Shown here: positions 28,396-37,275 of the stretch, piece after piece
How the letters are laid out: every line of letters starts with the position of its first letter
How positions within the stretch are numbered: the first letter of the stretch is position 1
Assembly: GCF_905120465.1 (NCBI RefSeq)
Contig: NZ_CAJHOF010000007.1
Location: 51,794 to 115,793 of the forward strand
Length of the DNA stretch: 64,000 nt
Reading direction: 5' to 3'
From: Campylobacter majalis
GTDB taxonomy: Bacteria; Campylobacterota; Campylobacteria; Campylobacterales; Campylobacteraceae
Position numbers and translations under genes: made by a program
Notes under the pieces: model-generated
What the model saw: only the letters and a program-made list of their open reading frames with translations
Told to the model about the DNA's origin: nothing
The model's database searches: none

Positions 28396-30669
28396 TTACT
28401 TCCAAACAAGAACAACCTTTTCATCGTAGATATCTGTTTTTTTAGGCAATATCTGTATCTCATCTACTGCTAAATTTCTTATATCATACTGCTCTTTTAG
28501 CTTTAAAATTTCACTCTCAAAATCTATTTGAAGCTGCTTAATTTGAGCTAGTATATTATCAACACTTTGCTCACTTAGCTTTACATCGCTTCGCTCTTTT
28601 AAAACTCTATTTACAGATCTAGCCGAGGTGGCAACTTTACTTGCGGTTGTTCGGGTTAAGCCTTTGCCTCCCATTATGGCACCAAGCAAACTCATACCGA
28701 TATTTATGGCGGCACTTATGCCACTCGCCTTCATATCAGCTTGTTCTTTTTCTAATTTTGCTGTAGCTTTAATTAATCTATCATCAAGCTTTGATTTTTC
28801 ACGTTCATATTTTATTTGCAAATCGTCTATTTTGCTAGACACAATTTCATCACATTTTTCTTTTAGTCTTAACAAAAAGCTCTCTTTGCTCTCATTTTCA
28901 TTTGAATATAAGCCAAGAGATGAATACACACCAAACCTCTCGTTTCTATAAATATACTCTTTTAGGCTCTTTTTTAGTTCAGATGTATTTTTAGCCGATC
29001 TTATAAAGCTTGGCAAATCAGCATAGTTTGCATTTAAATTTTCATTTGAAAGTTTAGCAATCTTGATACCAACACTCGCCTTTCTCCAATCTAATTCATC
29101 ATCATCTAACGCAAGTAAATAGTTTATCTTGCGAATAGCATCTATGCCTTTTTTAGTATCATAAAAACGCACTTTTGCCTCGCCCATTAAATAGCCGCTT
29201 AGCTCACCTGACACACTAGCATAAATTTGCTCTAAATCACCAGCAAGTATAGGACGCTGGTTAAAATTTTGTTTTTTGTCGGTTTTTAACAAAGCTAGAT
29301 TTTGTTTTTTGTCGTTCATTAAATTTGATATTTGCTCACGCGACAAAGGACCCTTAAGATAGCTCAATGCAAAGCGTGTTTTGATTATTCTAAGTCTTGA
29401 ATCATGTATATTTTTAACCAAAAAATGACGCTTGTTTAAGCTTGAAATTTCTCTTTCTAGCTTAGCTTTATCCATGCCGTCCATTGTGCTTAATCCATCT
29501 ATAACACGAGCCTTATCCTGTGAAGTTTGCAGTCTACCTATAAACCAAGTTCCAATATTTGACAATCCTTTATAATCAAGATCGACTGGATTTTGAGTAC
29601 TTAATACACAACCTACACCAAATGCACGAGCCTGTTTTAAAAGAGTAAGCATTGGCGTCTTTGATGGAGGATTGCCATTTGGTGGGAAAAAGCCAAAAAT
29701 TTCATCCATGTATAAAATCGCCCTAAGCGAACTTGTTCCCTCGCATGTTCTCATCCATGCAACAACTTCGTTTAAAATTAGCGTTACAAAAAACATCCTT
29801 TCATTATCATTTAGATGCGAAATTGTAAAAATATTGCACTTTGCCTTGCCGTCTTTGTCGTATAACATTCTAGCAATATCTAAACGCTCACCTTGAATAT
29901 ATGAGTTAAAGCCAGGACTAGCCAATAGCGAATTTAATCTAATGCTTAATTTAAATCTATCAGTGGCTGGGTAAAATTTTTCTATATCAAACACACCTAT
30001 TTTGTCAAATGGCGGTTCTACTATCAGTGTAATTAGCTCTTCTATGCTTAAATTTTCATTTTTTGCAAATTTTGTCTGAAAAATTTTAGATAGCAAAATA
30101 TACTCTTTAGAGCTTTCATCAACATCGATACCTAAAAGCGATAAAAGCGAAGCACTAATTGAACCAATATAAGACACAAGTGCTTCTTCATCGTCAATAT
30201 TTGGCACGTGAAAATCGCCAAGCAATGCTACACTAACACCAACGCTACTTTTTGGTGTATAAATAGTATAGTTTGCACTGTTTTTAAGAAGCTTTACTCT
30301 AGAATGATCTTGATAAGTATCACTAAGCCCTTCTTGCCAAGTTTTAGCAAGACTAGTTGCCATTTGCTCACGGCTTAAACCAGCATTACTAGCTTCATTT
30401 TCATCTACATATGGCAAAAACTCATCAGGATTTAACTCACTAAAACTCAAGCATAAATTTGTCATGTCTCCTTTTGGGTCTATAATTATACTTGGTATAT
30501 TATCAATACACGCCTCTTCAAGCAAACTTATACCAAGCCCAGTTTTGCCACTGCCTGTCATACCAATAATACCAGCGTGCGTGACTAAATCTTTATTTTT
30601 ATAAAAATACGGCTCATTATCTTCAAGCCCTAAATAAAAATGTTTTAAATCTTCTGCTATCGTTTTCAT
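28396..30669 (-). CDS. HerA/DUF853-type ATPase
   Basis: This 757-residue P-loop ATPase belongs to the HerA-FtsK superfamily (DUF853 branch). Walker A is GMTGSGKT (36-43), followed by SIIIDPKGDMTNL. Walker B ends in Asp322-Glu323 (ILYMDEIFGFFPP), and STQNPVDLDYKGLSN with the arginine-rich FIGRLQTSQDKARV follow. The C-terminal part has a coiled coil (KLDDRLIKATAKLEKEQ) flanking a glycine-rich helix (NIGMSLLGAIMGGKG). The start is the ATG at 30669, with AGGAAA upstream; a frame open to 30750 would run back into the PilZ gene. Members are DNA-pumping or defence-related ATPases, but no nuclease partner is next to it. Specific role unknown. Confidence 0.85.
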   Translation of the reverse strand: MKTIAEDLKHFYLGLEDNEPYFYKNKDLVTHAGIIGMTGSGKTGLGISLLEEACIDNIPSIIIDPKGDMTNLCLSFSELNPDEFLPYVDENEASNAGLSREQMATSLAKTWQEGLSDTYQDHSRVKLLKNSANYTIYTPKSSVGVSVALLGDFHVPNIDDEEALVSYIGSISASLLSLLGIDVDESSKEYILLSKIFQTKFAKNENLSIEELITLIVEPPFDKIGVFDIEKFYPATDRFKLSIRLNSLLASPGFNSYIQGERLDIARMLYDKDGKAKCNIFTISHLNDNERMFFVTLILNEVVAWMRTCEGTSSLRAILYMDEIFGFFPPNGNPPSKTPMLTLLKQARAFGVGCVLSTQNPVDLDYKGLSNIGTWFIGRLQTSQDKARVIDGLSTMDGMDKAKLEREISSLNKRHFLVKNIHDSRLRIIKTRFALSYLKGPLSREQISNLMNDKKQNLALLKTDKKQNFNQRPILAGDLEQIYASVSGELSGYLMGEAKVRFYDTKKGIDAIRKINYLLALDDDELDWRKASVGIKIAKLSNENLNANYADLPSFIRSAKNTSELKKSLKEYIYRNERFGVYSSLGLYSNENESKESFLLRLKEKCDEIVSSKIDDLQIKYEREKSKLDDRLIKATAKLEKEQADMKASGISAAINIGMSLLGAIMGGKGLTRTTASKVATSARSVNRVLKERSDVKLSEQSVDNILAQIKQLQIDFESEILKLKEQYDIRNLAVDEIQILPKKTDIYDEKVVLVWK

Positions 30670-30683
30670 GCTAAATTTCCTAT

Positions 30684-31730
30684 CTACACCAAGCTTTCTA
30701 ACTCGCTCATCACATCCATGACTCGTTTGTTTATATATGTTTTTAACCATTGCGGAGCATCGTTTTTGCTATTTTGCAAACAATATCTCTTAAAGCCATT
30801 TTGAACAATAATATTTATAACTTTTAATGAAAAAACAACATTCTCACATCTGTTTGCATCCAAGCACAATTGCAAACTCGCACTAACCTCGTCACCAACA
30901 TTTACTCCAAGCATCTTATCACTAAGCACACCAATTCCACCTATTGAAATATCATAAATGCTGCCTTCTATCTCATCATTAAGACTTCTAAGTAAAACTT
31001 TAGTAAATCGATCTGGATGAACTCGCTGATGCTCTCTCTCGCTTGCGTTTAGATGCTCAATCCTGCTAAAATTTCCAAGAGTTACGGTTGAGTTGTATAT
31101 ATCAAAATCAATTATATCCGCTTTTATATGTTTAAGAATCTGTTCGTCTTTGATTATGTAAGCATTGCCCTCATTTTTCATAGCTAAAATTTGCTGCTTT
31201 GGCACATTTAATGTTACACTTTCATCCACACTTACTATTTTTGCTGTATTTTTTATAACCACACCATCATACAAATTTAGCATTTGTATATCTTTGTTTG
31301 TTGTATATAATCTTTTAAATAAATCACTAAAATGTTCAAATAAATTACCATTTGAGCTATTTGTTGGAATTGATACAAAATTTTGTGCCTGTAAAGATCG
31401 CGAGATACACTCAAGCCTTTGACATAATGCTTTTAAATTTTTACCATCTTTTGAATACAAAAATATAAGCGACAAAAATAAACCACTAACAACGGCTCTA
31501 AATTCTATATTTTTGATACAAAAATTTTTATATTTTATGCCAAGTGCTATAATGTCTTCATTGTCACTAAAAATAGCACGATATAGGGTAATAGCGAAGT
31601 GTTCTAATTCATCACTATATAGCGTTCTAGTGTATATATCTCGTAATTCATAAGCACGAGCGACAAACTGCTCTTGCAACCTAGACAGTAGCTCTTTTTC
31701 ATTGTCAAAAATATCAGCAACGATTAGCAT
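30684..31730 (-). CDS. PilZ-domain protein
   Basis: This 348-residue protein has an uncharacterised helical N-terminal part (about 1-225) and a C-terminal PilZ domain with both cyclic-di-GMP signatures: RxxxR at Arg232-Arg236 and DxSxxG at Asp260-Gly265 (DISIGG). This motif set predicts ligand binding. The N-terminal half contains hydrophobic FRAVVSGLFLSLIFLY (77-92), possibly membrane-associated or a helical bundle core. It lies 14 bp upstream of the HerA-type ATPase on the same strand, so the two are likely co-expressed. The output of the domain is unknown. Few cyclic-di-GMP enzymes are known in Campylobacter, which makes an intact binding motif of interest. Confidence 0.82.
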   Translation of the reverse strand: MLIVADIFDNEKELLSRLQEQFVARAYELRDIYTRTLYSDELEHFAITLYRAIFSDNEDIIALGIKYKNFCIKNIEFRAVVSGLFLSLIFLYSKDGKNLKALCQRLECISRSLQAQNFVSIPTNSSNGNLFEHFSDLFKRLYTTNKDIQMLNLYDGVVIKNTAKIVSVDESVTLNVPKQQILAMKNEGNAYIIKDEQILKHIKADIIDFDIYNSTVTLGNFSRIEHLNASEREHQRVHPDRFTKVLLRSLNDEIEGSIYDISIGGIGVLSDKMLGVNVGDEVSASLQLCLDANRCENVVFSLKVINIIVQNGFKRYCLQNSKNDAPQWLKTYINKRVMDVMSELESLV

Positions 31731-31797
31731 ATCGTATCCTTAAAGATTTTTAACGTAGATTATAGTAAAATTTTGCTTTTTTGTAGTTTATTGTAGA

Positions 31798-31822
31798 GTG
31801 ACGAAGTAATGCTCTTCGTCAC
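31798..31822 (-). terminator. Hairpin downstream of ahpC
   Basis: A perfect 9-bp stem (GTGACGAAG with CTTCGTCAC, 7-nt loop) lies 15 bp past the ahpC stop on the minus strand. No strong U-run follows, so it may stabilise the mRNA end as much as terminate. Confidence 0.5.
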
Positions 31823-31836
31823 AAATTGTAGTTTTA

Positions 31837-32436
31837 TTATAGTTTATCAGCGTTTGAGCCAAGATACTCAGCAACACCTTCTGTGCTAGCTTTCATACCT
31901 TTATCGCCCTTATTCCAACCAGCCGGGCAAACTTCGCCATGCTCATTTGTAAATAGCATCGTATCTACCATTCTTATCATCTCATCGATGTTTCTGCCAA
32001 GTGGTAAATCATTTATGACAGCGTGACGAACTGTGCCATCTTTGTCAAGCAAAAATGAACCACGTAGTGAAACGCCTACTTCTTCAATATGAACATCAAA
32101 GCCACGTGAAATAGCGTGATTTGTGTCAGCCACTATAGGAAACTGAACCTTACCAATGCCACCTTTTTCTACTGGAGTTTCTTTCCATGCGAAGTGCGAG
32201 AACTGATTATCAGTAGAAACCGCAATAACCTCTATACCGCGTGATTTAAACTCTTGATATCTCTTATCAAATGCTATAATTTCACTAGGGCAAACAAACG
32301 TAAAGTCCATCGGATAGAAAAATACAACCGCACCCTTCTCACCAATATTTTTGTATAGATTAAAATCATCTACTATTTGATTATTTCCTAAAACCGCTGC
32401 AGCTGTAAAATCAGGTGCTTTTTTTGTTACTAACAT
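31837..32436 (-). CDS. ahpC: Alkyl hydroperoxide reductase / 2-Cys peroxiredoxin
   Basis: AhpC reduces hydrogen peroxide and organic peroxides in the cytosol and is a main oxidative-stress enzyme in microaerophiles. The peroxidatic Cys49 sits in DFTFVCPSE and the resolving Cys170 in GEVCPAGW, marking a typical 2-Cys enzyme. Its length is 199 residues. No ahpF is adjacent, in line with Campylobacter, which uses thioredoxin-type reductants instead. It is monocistronic, with its own upstream gap and a downstream hairpin. In C. jejuni this gene is PerR-regulated; I did not identify a PerR box here. Confidence 0.96.
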   Translation of the reverse strand: MLVTKKAPDFTAAAVLGNNQIVDDFNLYKNIGEKGAVVFFYPMDFTFVCPSEIIAFDKRYQEFKSRGIEVIAVSTDNQFSHFAWKETPVEKGGIGKVQFPIVADTNHAISRGFDVHIEEVGVSLRGSFLLDKDGTVRHAVINDLPLGRNIDEMIRMVDTMLFTNEHGEVCPAGWNKGDKGMKASTEGVAEYLGSNADKL

Positions 32437-32532
32437 TTTTTCTCCTTATAATAATTTTTATCAACGGCGAAATTATACAATTAAAAACTTAAAGCAAAGT
32501 TAAATTAAAACAATTATCAAATAGGAAAAATT

Positions 32533-33936
32533 TTAACTTTTAATATAATCATTTACATTGTATTCTCTTTTATCATCATAGTCTTTTAGTAGCTTTATAA
32601 CAATTGGACTTAGTATAAGTATGGCAATTAAATTTGGCAAAACCATAAATCCATTAAACATATCAGCAAGTTCCCATACCAAATCTAACTTTTGTGTGCT
32701 ACCTATAAAAACAAAGCAAACAACTAAAATTTGAAACACCCTAATGCCCTTTTTGCCAAAGAGATAGCGAATATTTATCTCGCCAAAATAATACCATCCA
32801 ACGATTGTAGTAAAAGCAAAAAAGAAAAGACAAATCGCAATAAACGAGTATCCAGCATTTACTCCCAAAAACGAACCAAAAGCTTGTTGCACTAACGTAA
32901 TACCAACATAAGTCGCCTTGCCATCTATAAATTCAACCGAGCCAGAAGTAAGTATTACAAATACAGTGATATTTAAGACCACAAATGTATCTATAAATAC
33001 GCTCATTATGCCCAATACTCCCTGCTCAACTGGATGTTTTACTTTAGCAGCAGCGTGAGAATGCGGAGTAGAACCCATACCGGCTTCGTTTGAAAACAAT
33101 CCTCTGGCTATACCATATCTCATTGCGGTCGCTATAGTAGCACCTGTTGCTCCGCCCCATGCCGCAGATGGGTTAAAGGCAGCTTTAAAAATCAACAAAA
33201 ACATCTCAGGCACAGCAGAGATATTTGAGATAATAATAACAATGCCAACCGCCACATAAAGTATTGCCATTATAGGCACAACTTTTTCAGCGACTCTTGT
33301 TATTCTTCTAACTCCACCTATAAACACAATGGTGCATATCAGTGCTAAAACTCCGCCACTAAACCACTGAGGAACATTAAATGCACTACTAAAACCGCTA
33401 CTGATTGAATTTGCCTGAACCATATTACCCATAAAACCGAGTGCTAAAATAATAGCAATCGCAAAAAATCCAGCCAAAATTTTACCAAATTTTCCACCAA
33501 GACCACGAGAGATATAAAACGCCGGTCCGCCTATAATATGCCCACTATCGTCTTTTGTTTTGTAAATTTGAGCCAAGCATATCTCGGCAAAATTTGTCGC
33601 CATACCTAAAAAAGCAGCAATCCACATCCAAAATATAGCACCTGGACCACCCATTATAAGTGCCGTAGATGCACCTACTAAATTGCCCGTGCCAACCTGA
33701 GCTGCAACCGACGTAGCAACAGCTTGAAAGCTTGTCATGCCATCTTTTCCAGCAGCATCTCCATGAAGCGAAAAACTGCCAAAAAGCCGTCTATATGCTA
33801 TTTTAAATTTACTCAACTGAACAAAGCCAAGTCTAATCGTAAAATAAATACCTGCACCGCAAAGTAGTGTAATAAGAAAATACGGTCCCCAAACAAAGTC
33901 ATTTATGGTTTTTACAATATATAGCAAATTATCCAA
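32533..33936 (-). CDS. Alanine/glycine:cation symporter
   Basis: This sodium-coupled amino-acid carrier of the AGCS family is 467 residues long with about 11 membrane segments. Family hallmarks are present: FQAVATSVAAQVGTGNLVGASTALIMGGPGA, AIFWMWIAAFLGMATNFAE, GLFSNEAGMGSTPHSHAAA and AFTTIVGWYYFGE. The likely substrates are alanine or glycine with Na+ or H+. Its gene stands alone, with gaps on both sides, and is not in an operon with catabolic genes. Substrate preference is family inference. Confidence 0.93.
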   Translation of the reverse strand: MDNLLYIVKTINDFVWGPYFLITLLCGAGIYFTIRLGFVQLSKFKIAYRRLFGSFSLHGDAAGKDGMTSFQAVATSVAAQVGTGNLVGASTALIMGGPGAIFWMWIAAFLGMATNFAEICLAQIYKTKDDSGHIIGGPAFYISRGLGGKFGKILAGFFAIAIILALGFMGNMVQANSISSGFSSAFNVPQWFSGGVLALICTIVFIGGVRRITRVAEKVVPIMAILYVAVGIVIIISNISAVPEMFLLIFKAAFNPSAAWGGATGATIATAMRYGIARGLFSNEAGMGSTPHSHAAAKVKHPVEQGVLGIMSVFIDTFVVLNITVFVILTSGSVEFIDGKATYVGITLVQQAFGSFLGVNAGYSFIAICLFFFAFTTIVGWYYFGEINIRYLFGKKGIRVFQILVVCFVFIGSTQKLDLVWELADMFNGFMVLPNLIAILILSPIVIKLLKDYDDKREYNVNDYIKS

Positions 33937-34384
33937 GCAAATCCTTTAAATATGAAGTAGTCTTATAGGATACTAAAAATTTTATAAAATTCAAATTAAC
34001 TTAAATTTTTTTATAAAATTAAAATTTAGTATTTGCTTAAGATTTTAGTTGTTTATTGTTAAAACTTTGCCAACAATTTAACTTGCAAAATTATAATAAC
34101 TCAATTAAAAAGTTTTACTATAGCAATGAAAAACAAAAATATAAAAATTGCAAAGCAAATTTTAAAGAAGCATTTTTGATTTATAAAAGTGCTAGGTTTG
34201 TTGCTTATATTTAAGATTTGCTTTACTAAATTTCAAGATTAAAACGGATTTTTATATTTATTAAAAGAAGCTAAATCAATACAAAATTCAGCAAACAACA
34301 AGGATAAATTAAAGTTGGCTTTTTGGTCTTTGTTATTTAAATTTTGCAAAAGCAATTAATAAATTTTATAAAAATAATGCAACT
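33937..34384. other. Gene-free AT-rich gap
   Basis: This stretch of about 450 bp lies between the symporter start and the murD end. It contains poly-A and poly-T rich sequence with frequent stops in every frame. It should hold the symporter promoter at its left end, but no box is clear enough to name. Confidence 0.6.
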
Positions 34385-35593
34385 TTAATTTAGATTTGCC
34401 ACAAATTCTTTAAATTTATTACCTCGCTCGGCATAGCTTTTAAACTGATCCAAACTCGCACAAGCTGGGCTAAGAAGTGCCACTTCATCACTTTTAAGTG
34501 ACTTTGAAATTTCACTTACGGCATTTTGCAAAATATCGCATTTAACGCACTTTATGCCAAATTTTTCGCTTAAAATAGTTAGCTTTTGGCTATTTGATCC
34601 GATTGTATAAATTTGTACATTTTTAGCACTCAAAGCCTTAAAAACCGGACTTAAATCCACACCTTTATCGTCGCCACCCAAGATTAAATGCAAAAATTTA
34701 CCATCATATCTTTTTATCGCCTGTATCGTTGCGTCGATGTTTGTAGCCTTCGTATCATTTACCCAAACACGCCCAAATTTATCCCTAAACTCTTCAAGCT
34801 TATTTGGCTCGATGACAAATTTATTTAATCTGCCTACATCACACTTATCAAGCAAAATTTTCTCTACCGCAAGGGCTAAGAGTGCATCCATTAAAAACGG
34901 CGTTTTAAAGCCTATCTCGCTCTCATCTACACCGCAAAATTTAGCCAAATCCGTCTCGTTTTCATAGCTTATAACACAGGCTTTTGTGGGAGTTTTTGCG
35001 TATGCTTTTGGCACGATAGCCACGCCATTTTCGCTCATCATGCCAAGCGGCTTAAGCTTTGCTTTTTCATACTCACTAAAATCGCCGTGCCACGACAAAT
35101 GATCAGGCGTGATAGGCAAAAGCACGTAAATATCAGGCTTTGCGGTGTTTGAATAATGCATAGTAAATGAGCTGGTTTCTAGTATCCAAATTTTTGCTTG
35201 TGAGCTAAGATCGGCAAGTGGCGTGCCGACATTTCCGCCCATTGCAGAGCCATGATTTTCAAGCAGATACTGCATCATCTTTGTGGTCGTAGTCTTGCCG
35301 TTTGTGCCACTAATCCATATACAAAAGGGTAAATTTTTTGTATGTTTTTCGTAAAAATAGTCATATTCGCTTATCAAATTCTTAGCTTTTTTGATAAGCT
35401 CGTGACTTGGTGCGATACCGGGAGTCGTGATCTCAAGCCCTGAGTTTTCGGGCTTAAACTCACTTACTGGCAAAAGCGTGTTGCCAAACTCATCGGTAGA
35501 AATCTTGCTAAATTTATCATCATAAATATCCCAGCCACCGCTTTTTGCGATGGCTTTTATCGTGCCGCCATATCCAAATAAGCTTTTTTTCAT
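34385..35593 (-). CDS. murD: UDP-N-acetylmuramoylalanine--D-glutamate ligase
   Basis: MurD adds D-glutamate to UDP-MurNAc-L-Ala in the cytosolic stage of peptidoglycan synthesis. The ATP-binding GTNGKT lies at 96-101. Further motifs are LETSSFTMHY, LPITPDHLSWHG with the metal/substrate histidine, and VNDTKATNIDAT. At 402 residues it is shorter than the E. coli enzyme but normal for Campylobacter, with a compact N-terminal domain. The order mraY, relic, murD on the minus strand matches the mraY-murD pair in relatives, with a decayed gene now between them. Confidence 0.96.
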   Translation of the reverse strand: MKKSLFGYGGTIKAIAKSGGWDIYDDKFSKISTDEFGNTLLPVSEFKPENSGLEITTPGIAPSHELIKKAKNLISEYDYFYEKHTKNLPFCIWISGTNGKTTTTKMMQYLLENHGSAMGGNVGTPLADLSSQAKIWILETSSFTMHYSNTAKPDIYVLLPITPDHLSWHGDFSEYEKAKLKPLGMMSENGVAIVPKAYAKTPTKACVISYENETDLAKFCGVDESEIGFKTPFLMDALLALAVEKILLDKCDVGRLNKFVIEPNKLEEFRDKFGRVWVNDTKATNIDATIQAIKRYDGKFLHLILGGDDKGVDLSPVFKALSAKNVQIYTIGSNSQKLTILSEKFGIKCVKCDILQNAVSEISKSLKSDEVALLSPACASLDQFKSYAERGNKFKEFVANLN

Positions 35594-35741
35594 ATTTTAC
35601 CCCTTTAAGATTTCTAATTTGCCAAGCTAAACACAACACAAACTAAAATCACTCAAAAAATTATAAAAACAAACAGCCCTTGTTTTAAATCTATATGCCT
35701 ATCAAATTAGCCAAAATCTCGGTCATCTCGCTATTTATTTT

Positions 35742-36129
35742 CTATCTTGTAAATAGTTTGTAGGTGCAAGTCTCTTTAAAATTTAGCCTTAAAAAATCAT
35801 GAAAATAACTTGCGTATGCCACTCTACTATACTCACTCACAAAAGCTACACATGTGCTCAACGATTTTGGTAAGCTCGGCCTTTGTGCTGTCTGGCACGA
35901 GATTTGCCTCTATCAAAGCGATGTCAAATGCGATATTTTCGGCCCCATCCAGTCTCCCACCACTCCACGACATTAAAATCATAGACATTTTTGCTACCTA
36001 TGGCTTTGATATTTTGCTTTAAAATTTCATACTTTTTGCCATCTTCATCGTAGCAATCAGTATATGATAAAATTTCAGCCAAATTTTATCATATCGCTCT
36101 TTTGCGACCTTAAAATTTGGTTCTATCAC
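35742..36129 (-). pseudogene. Decayed gene between mraY and murD, three frameshifts
   Basis: Reading the minus strand directly after mraY gives a coding-like sequence in four frame segments. The first starts at GTG 36129, 5 bp after the mraY stop (MIEPNFKVAKERYDKIW). A one-base loss leads to AEILSYTDCYDEDGKKYE and onward to about VVEWWE. A shift near 35945 leads to DGAENIAFDIALIEANL and on. A shift near 35840 leads to FVSEYSRVAYASYFHDFL and the stop at 35742. Joined, this is about 128 residues of plausible, well-coded protein with no other large gaps. I do not recognise the family. The first shift falls beside a 14-bp perfect inverted repeat (36062-36075 with 36081-36094). The gene was probably co-transcribed with mraY and murD. 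Confidence 0.75.
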
Positions 36130-36134
36130 CGCTC

Positions 36135-37202
36135 TTACCTAAGTTTTAGAGCGATAAGTGCAACTAAGTTTGCCATCAAAGCAATAATCCAAAAGCGAAT
36201 GATTATCTTATTTTCTGCCCAGCCCTTCATTTCAAAGTGATGGTGAATAGGTGCCATTAAAAATATGCGTTTTTTGTTGCGAAATTTATAGCTTGTGGTT
36301 TGTAAAATCACACTTAACGTTTCAACCACAAAGACAAAACCAACCAAAACGAGCAAAATTTCATTCTTGCTCATAATACCCATAAGACCTATAAAGCCAC
36401 CGATACTAAGACTCCCACTATCGCCCATAAAAACTTGTGCTGGATAGCAGTTATACCATAAAAATCCAAGCAATCCACCAACAAGTGCCGAAGCAACAAT
36501 GATAACTTCGCCTAAATTTACAACCTTTGGCAAGAAAAGATATGAGCTAAATACGGCGTGTCCACTAAGATAGGCAAATACACCAAGCGTAATTAATGAA
36601 AAGATACTAGGAACAGTAGCAAGTCCATCAAGTCCGTCGGTTAAATTTACCGAATTTGACGTAGCAACTAGCACAAGCATCCAAAATGCAACACTAAAAA
36701 GCCCCATATCAAAAAGTGGGTGTTTATAAAACGGCAAATAAAACTCACCGCTAAGCTTTCCTATAAAATATAAAAACATACAAACTATAAACGAAAATGT
36801 AATCAAAAGTGCCATTTTTGCCTTTGGCGTAAGACCAGCGTGATTTTTACGACCGACAATCTTTGAGTAATCATCATAAAAACCTATTGCACAAAATCCA
36901 ACAAGCGTCATGAGCGACGCTAAAACAAAAGCATTATCAAGTCTAGCACAAAGCAAACTAGCAATAACTGCCGTAAATACAAAAACAAGTCCGCCCATAG
37001 TCGGCGTTTTGCCCTTTTCTTGGTGAGTTTTAGGGGCTAGTTCGTAGATGGGCTGACTGGCATTTTTAGCCTTTGCCCAGCGTATAAATTTTGGCATAAG
37101 CCAAACAGTAAGCACAAATGCCACGAAAAATGAAAGTCCAGCGCGAACCGTAAGATACTGAAAAAAGTTTAAATTTATAATCCCATTAAGATAGTAAAAC
37201 AA
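36135..37202 (-). CDS. mraY: Phospho-N-acetylmuramoyl-pentapeptide transferase
   Basis: MraY is the inner-membrane enzyme that moves phospho-MurNAc-pentapeptide onto undecaprenyl phosphate, forming lipid I. The 355-residue protein has about ten membrane segments. Its conserved aspartate loops are visible: [20 protein letters not shown] and [12 protein letters not shown], with MAPIHHHFE near the end. It is divergent from gpmI, with 73 bp between the starts that must hold both promoters. Downstream come the relic and murD. Confidence 0.97.
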   Translation of the reverse strand: MFYYLNGIINLNFFQYLTVRAGLSFFVAFVLTVWLMPKFIRWAKAKNASQPIYELAPKTHQEKGKTPTMGGLVFVFTAVIASLLCARLDNAFVLASLMTLVGFCAIGFYDDYSKIVGRKNHAGLTPKAKMALLITFSFIVCMFLYFIGKLSGEFYLPFYKHPLFDMGLFSVAFWMLVLVATSNSVNLTDGLDGLATVPSIFSLITLGVFAYLSGHAVFSSYLFLPKVVNLGEVIIVASALVGGLLGFLWYNCYPAQVFMGDSGSLSIGGFIGLMGIMSKNEILLVLVGFVFVVETLSVILQTTSYKFRNKKRIFLMAPIHHHFEMKGWAENKIIIRFWIIALMANLVALIALKLR

Positions 37203-37275
37203 AATATTGCCTTTATTTTTAAAAAGGCTAATTTTAGTATAATGCCACTAAAAAAATGATAAATTCGGAGCAAAA

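Noticed and set aside
30670..30750. Longer start for the HerA-type ATPase
   Set aside because: It would overlap the PilZ gene and lacks a ribosome site, whereas the ATG at 30669 has AGGAAA.
35810..36022. 70-codon plus-strand frame opposite the mraY-murD relic
   Set aside because: It is the antisense of the decayed minus-strand gene, whose codons look far more protein-like.
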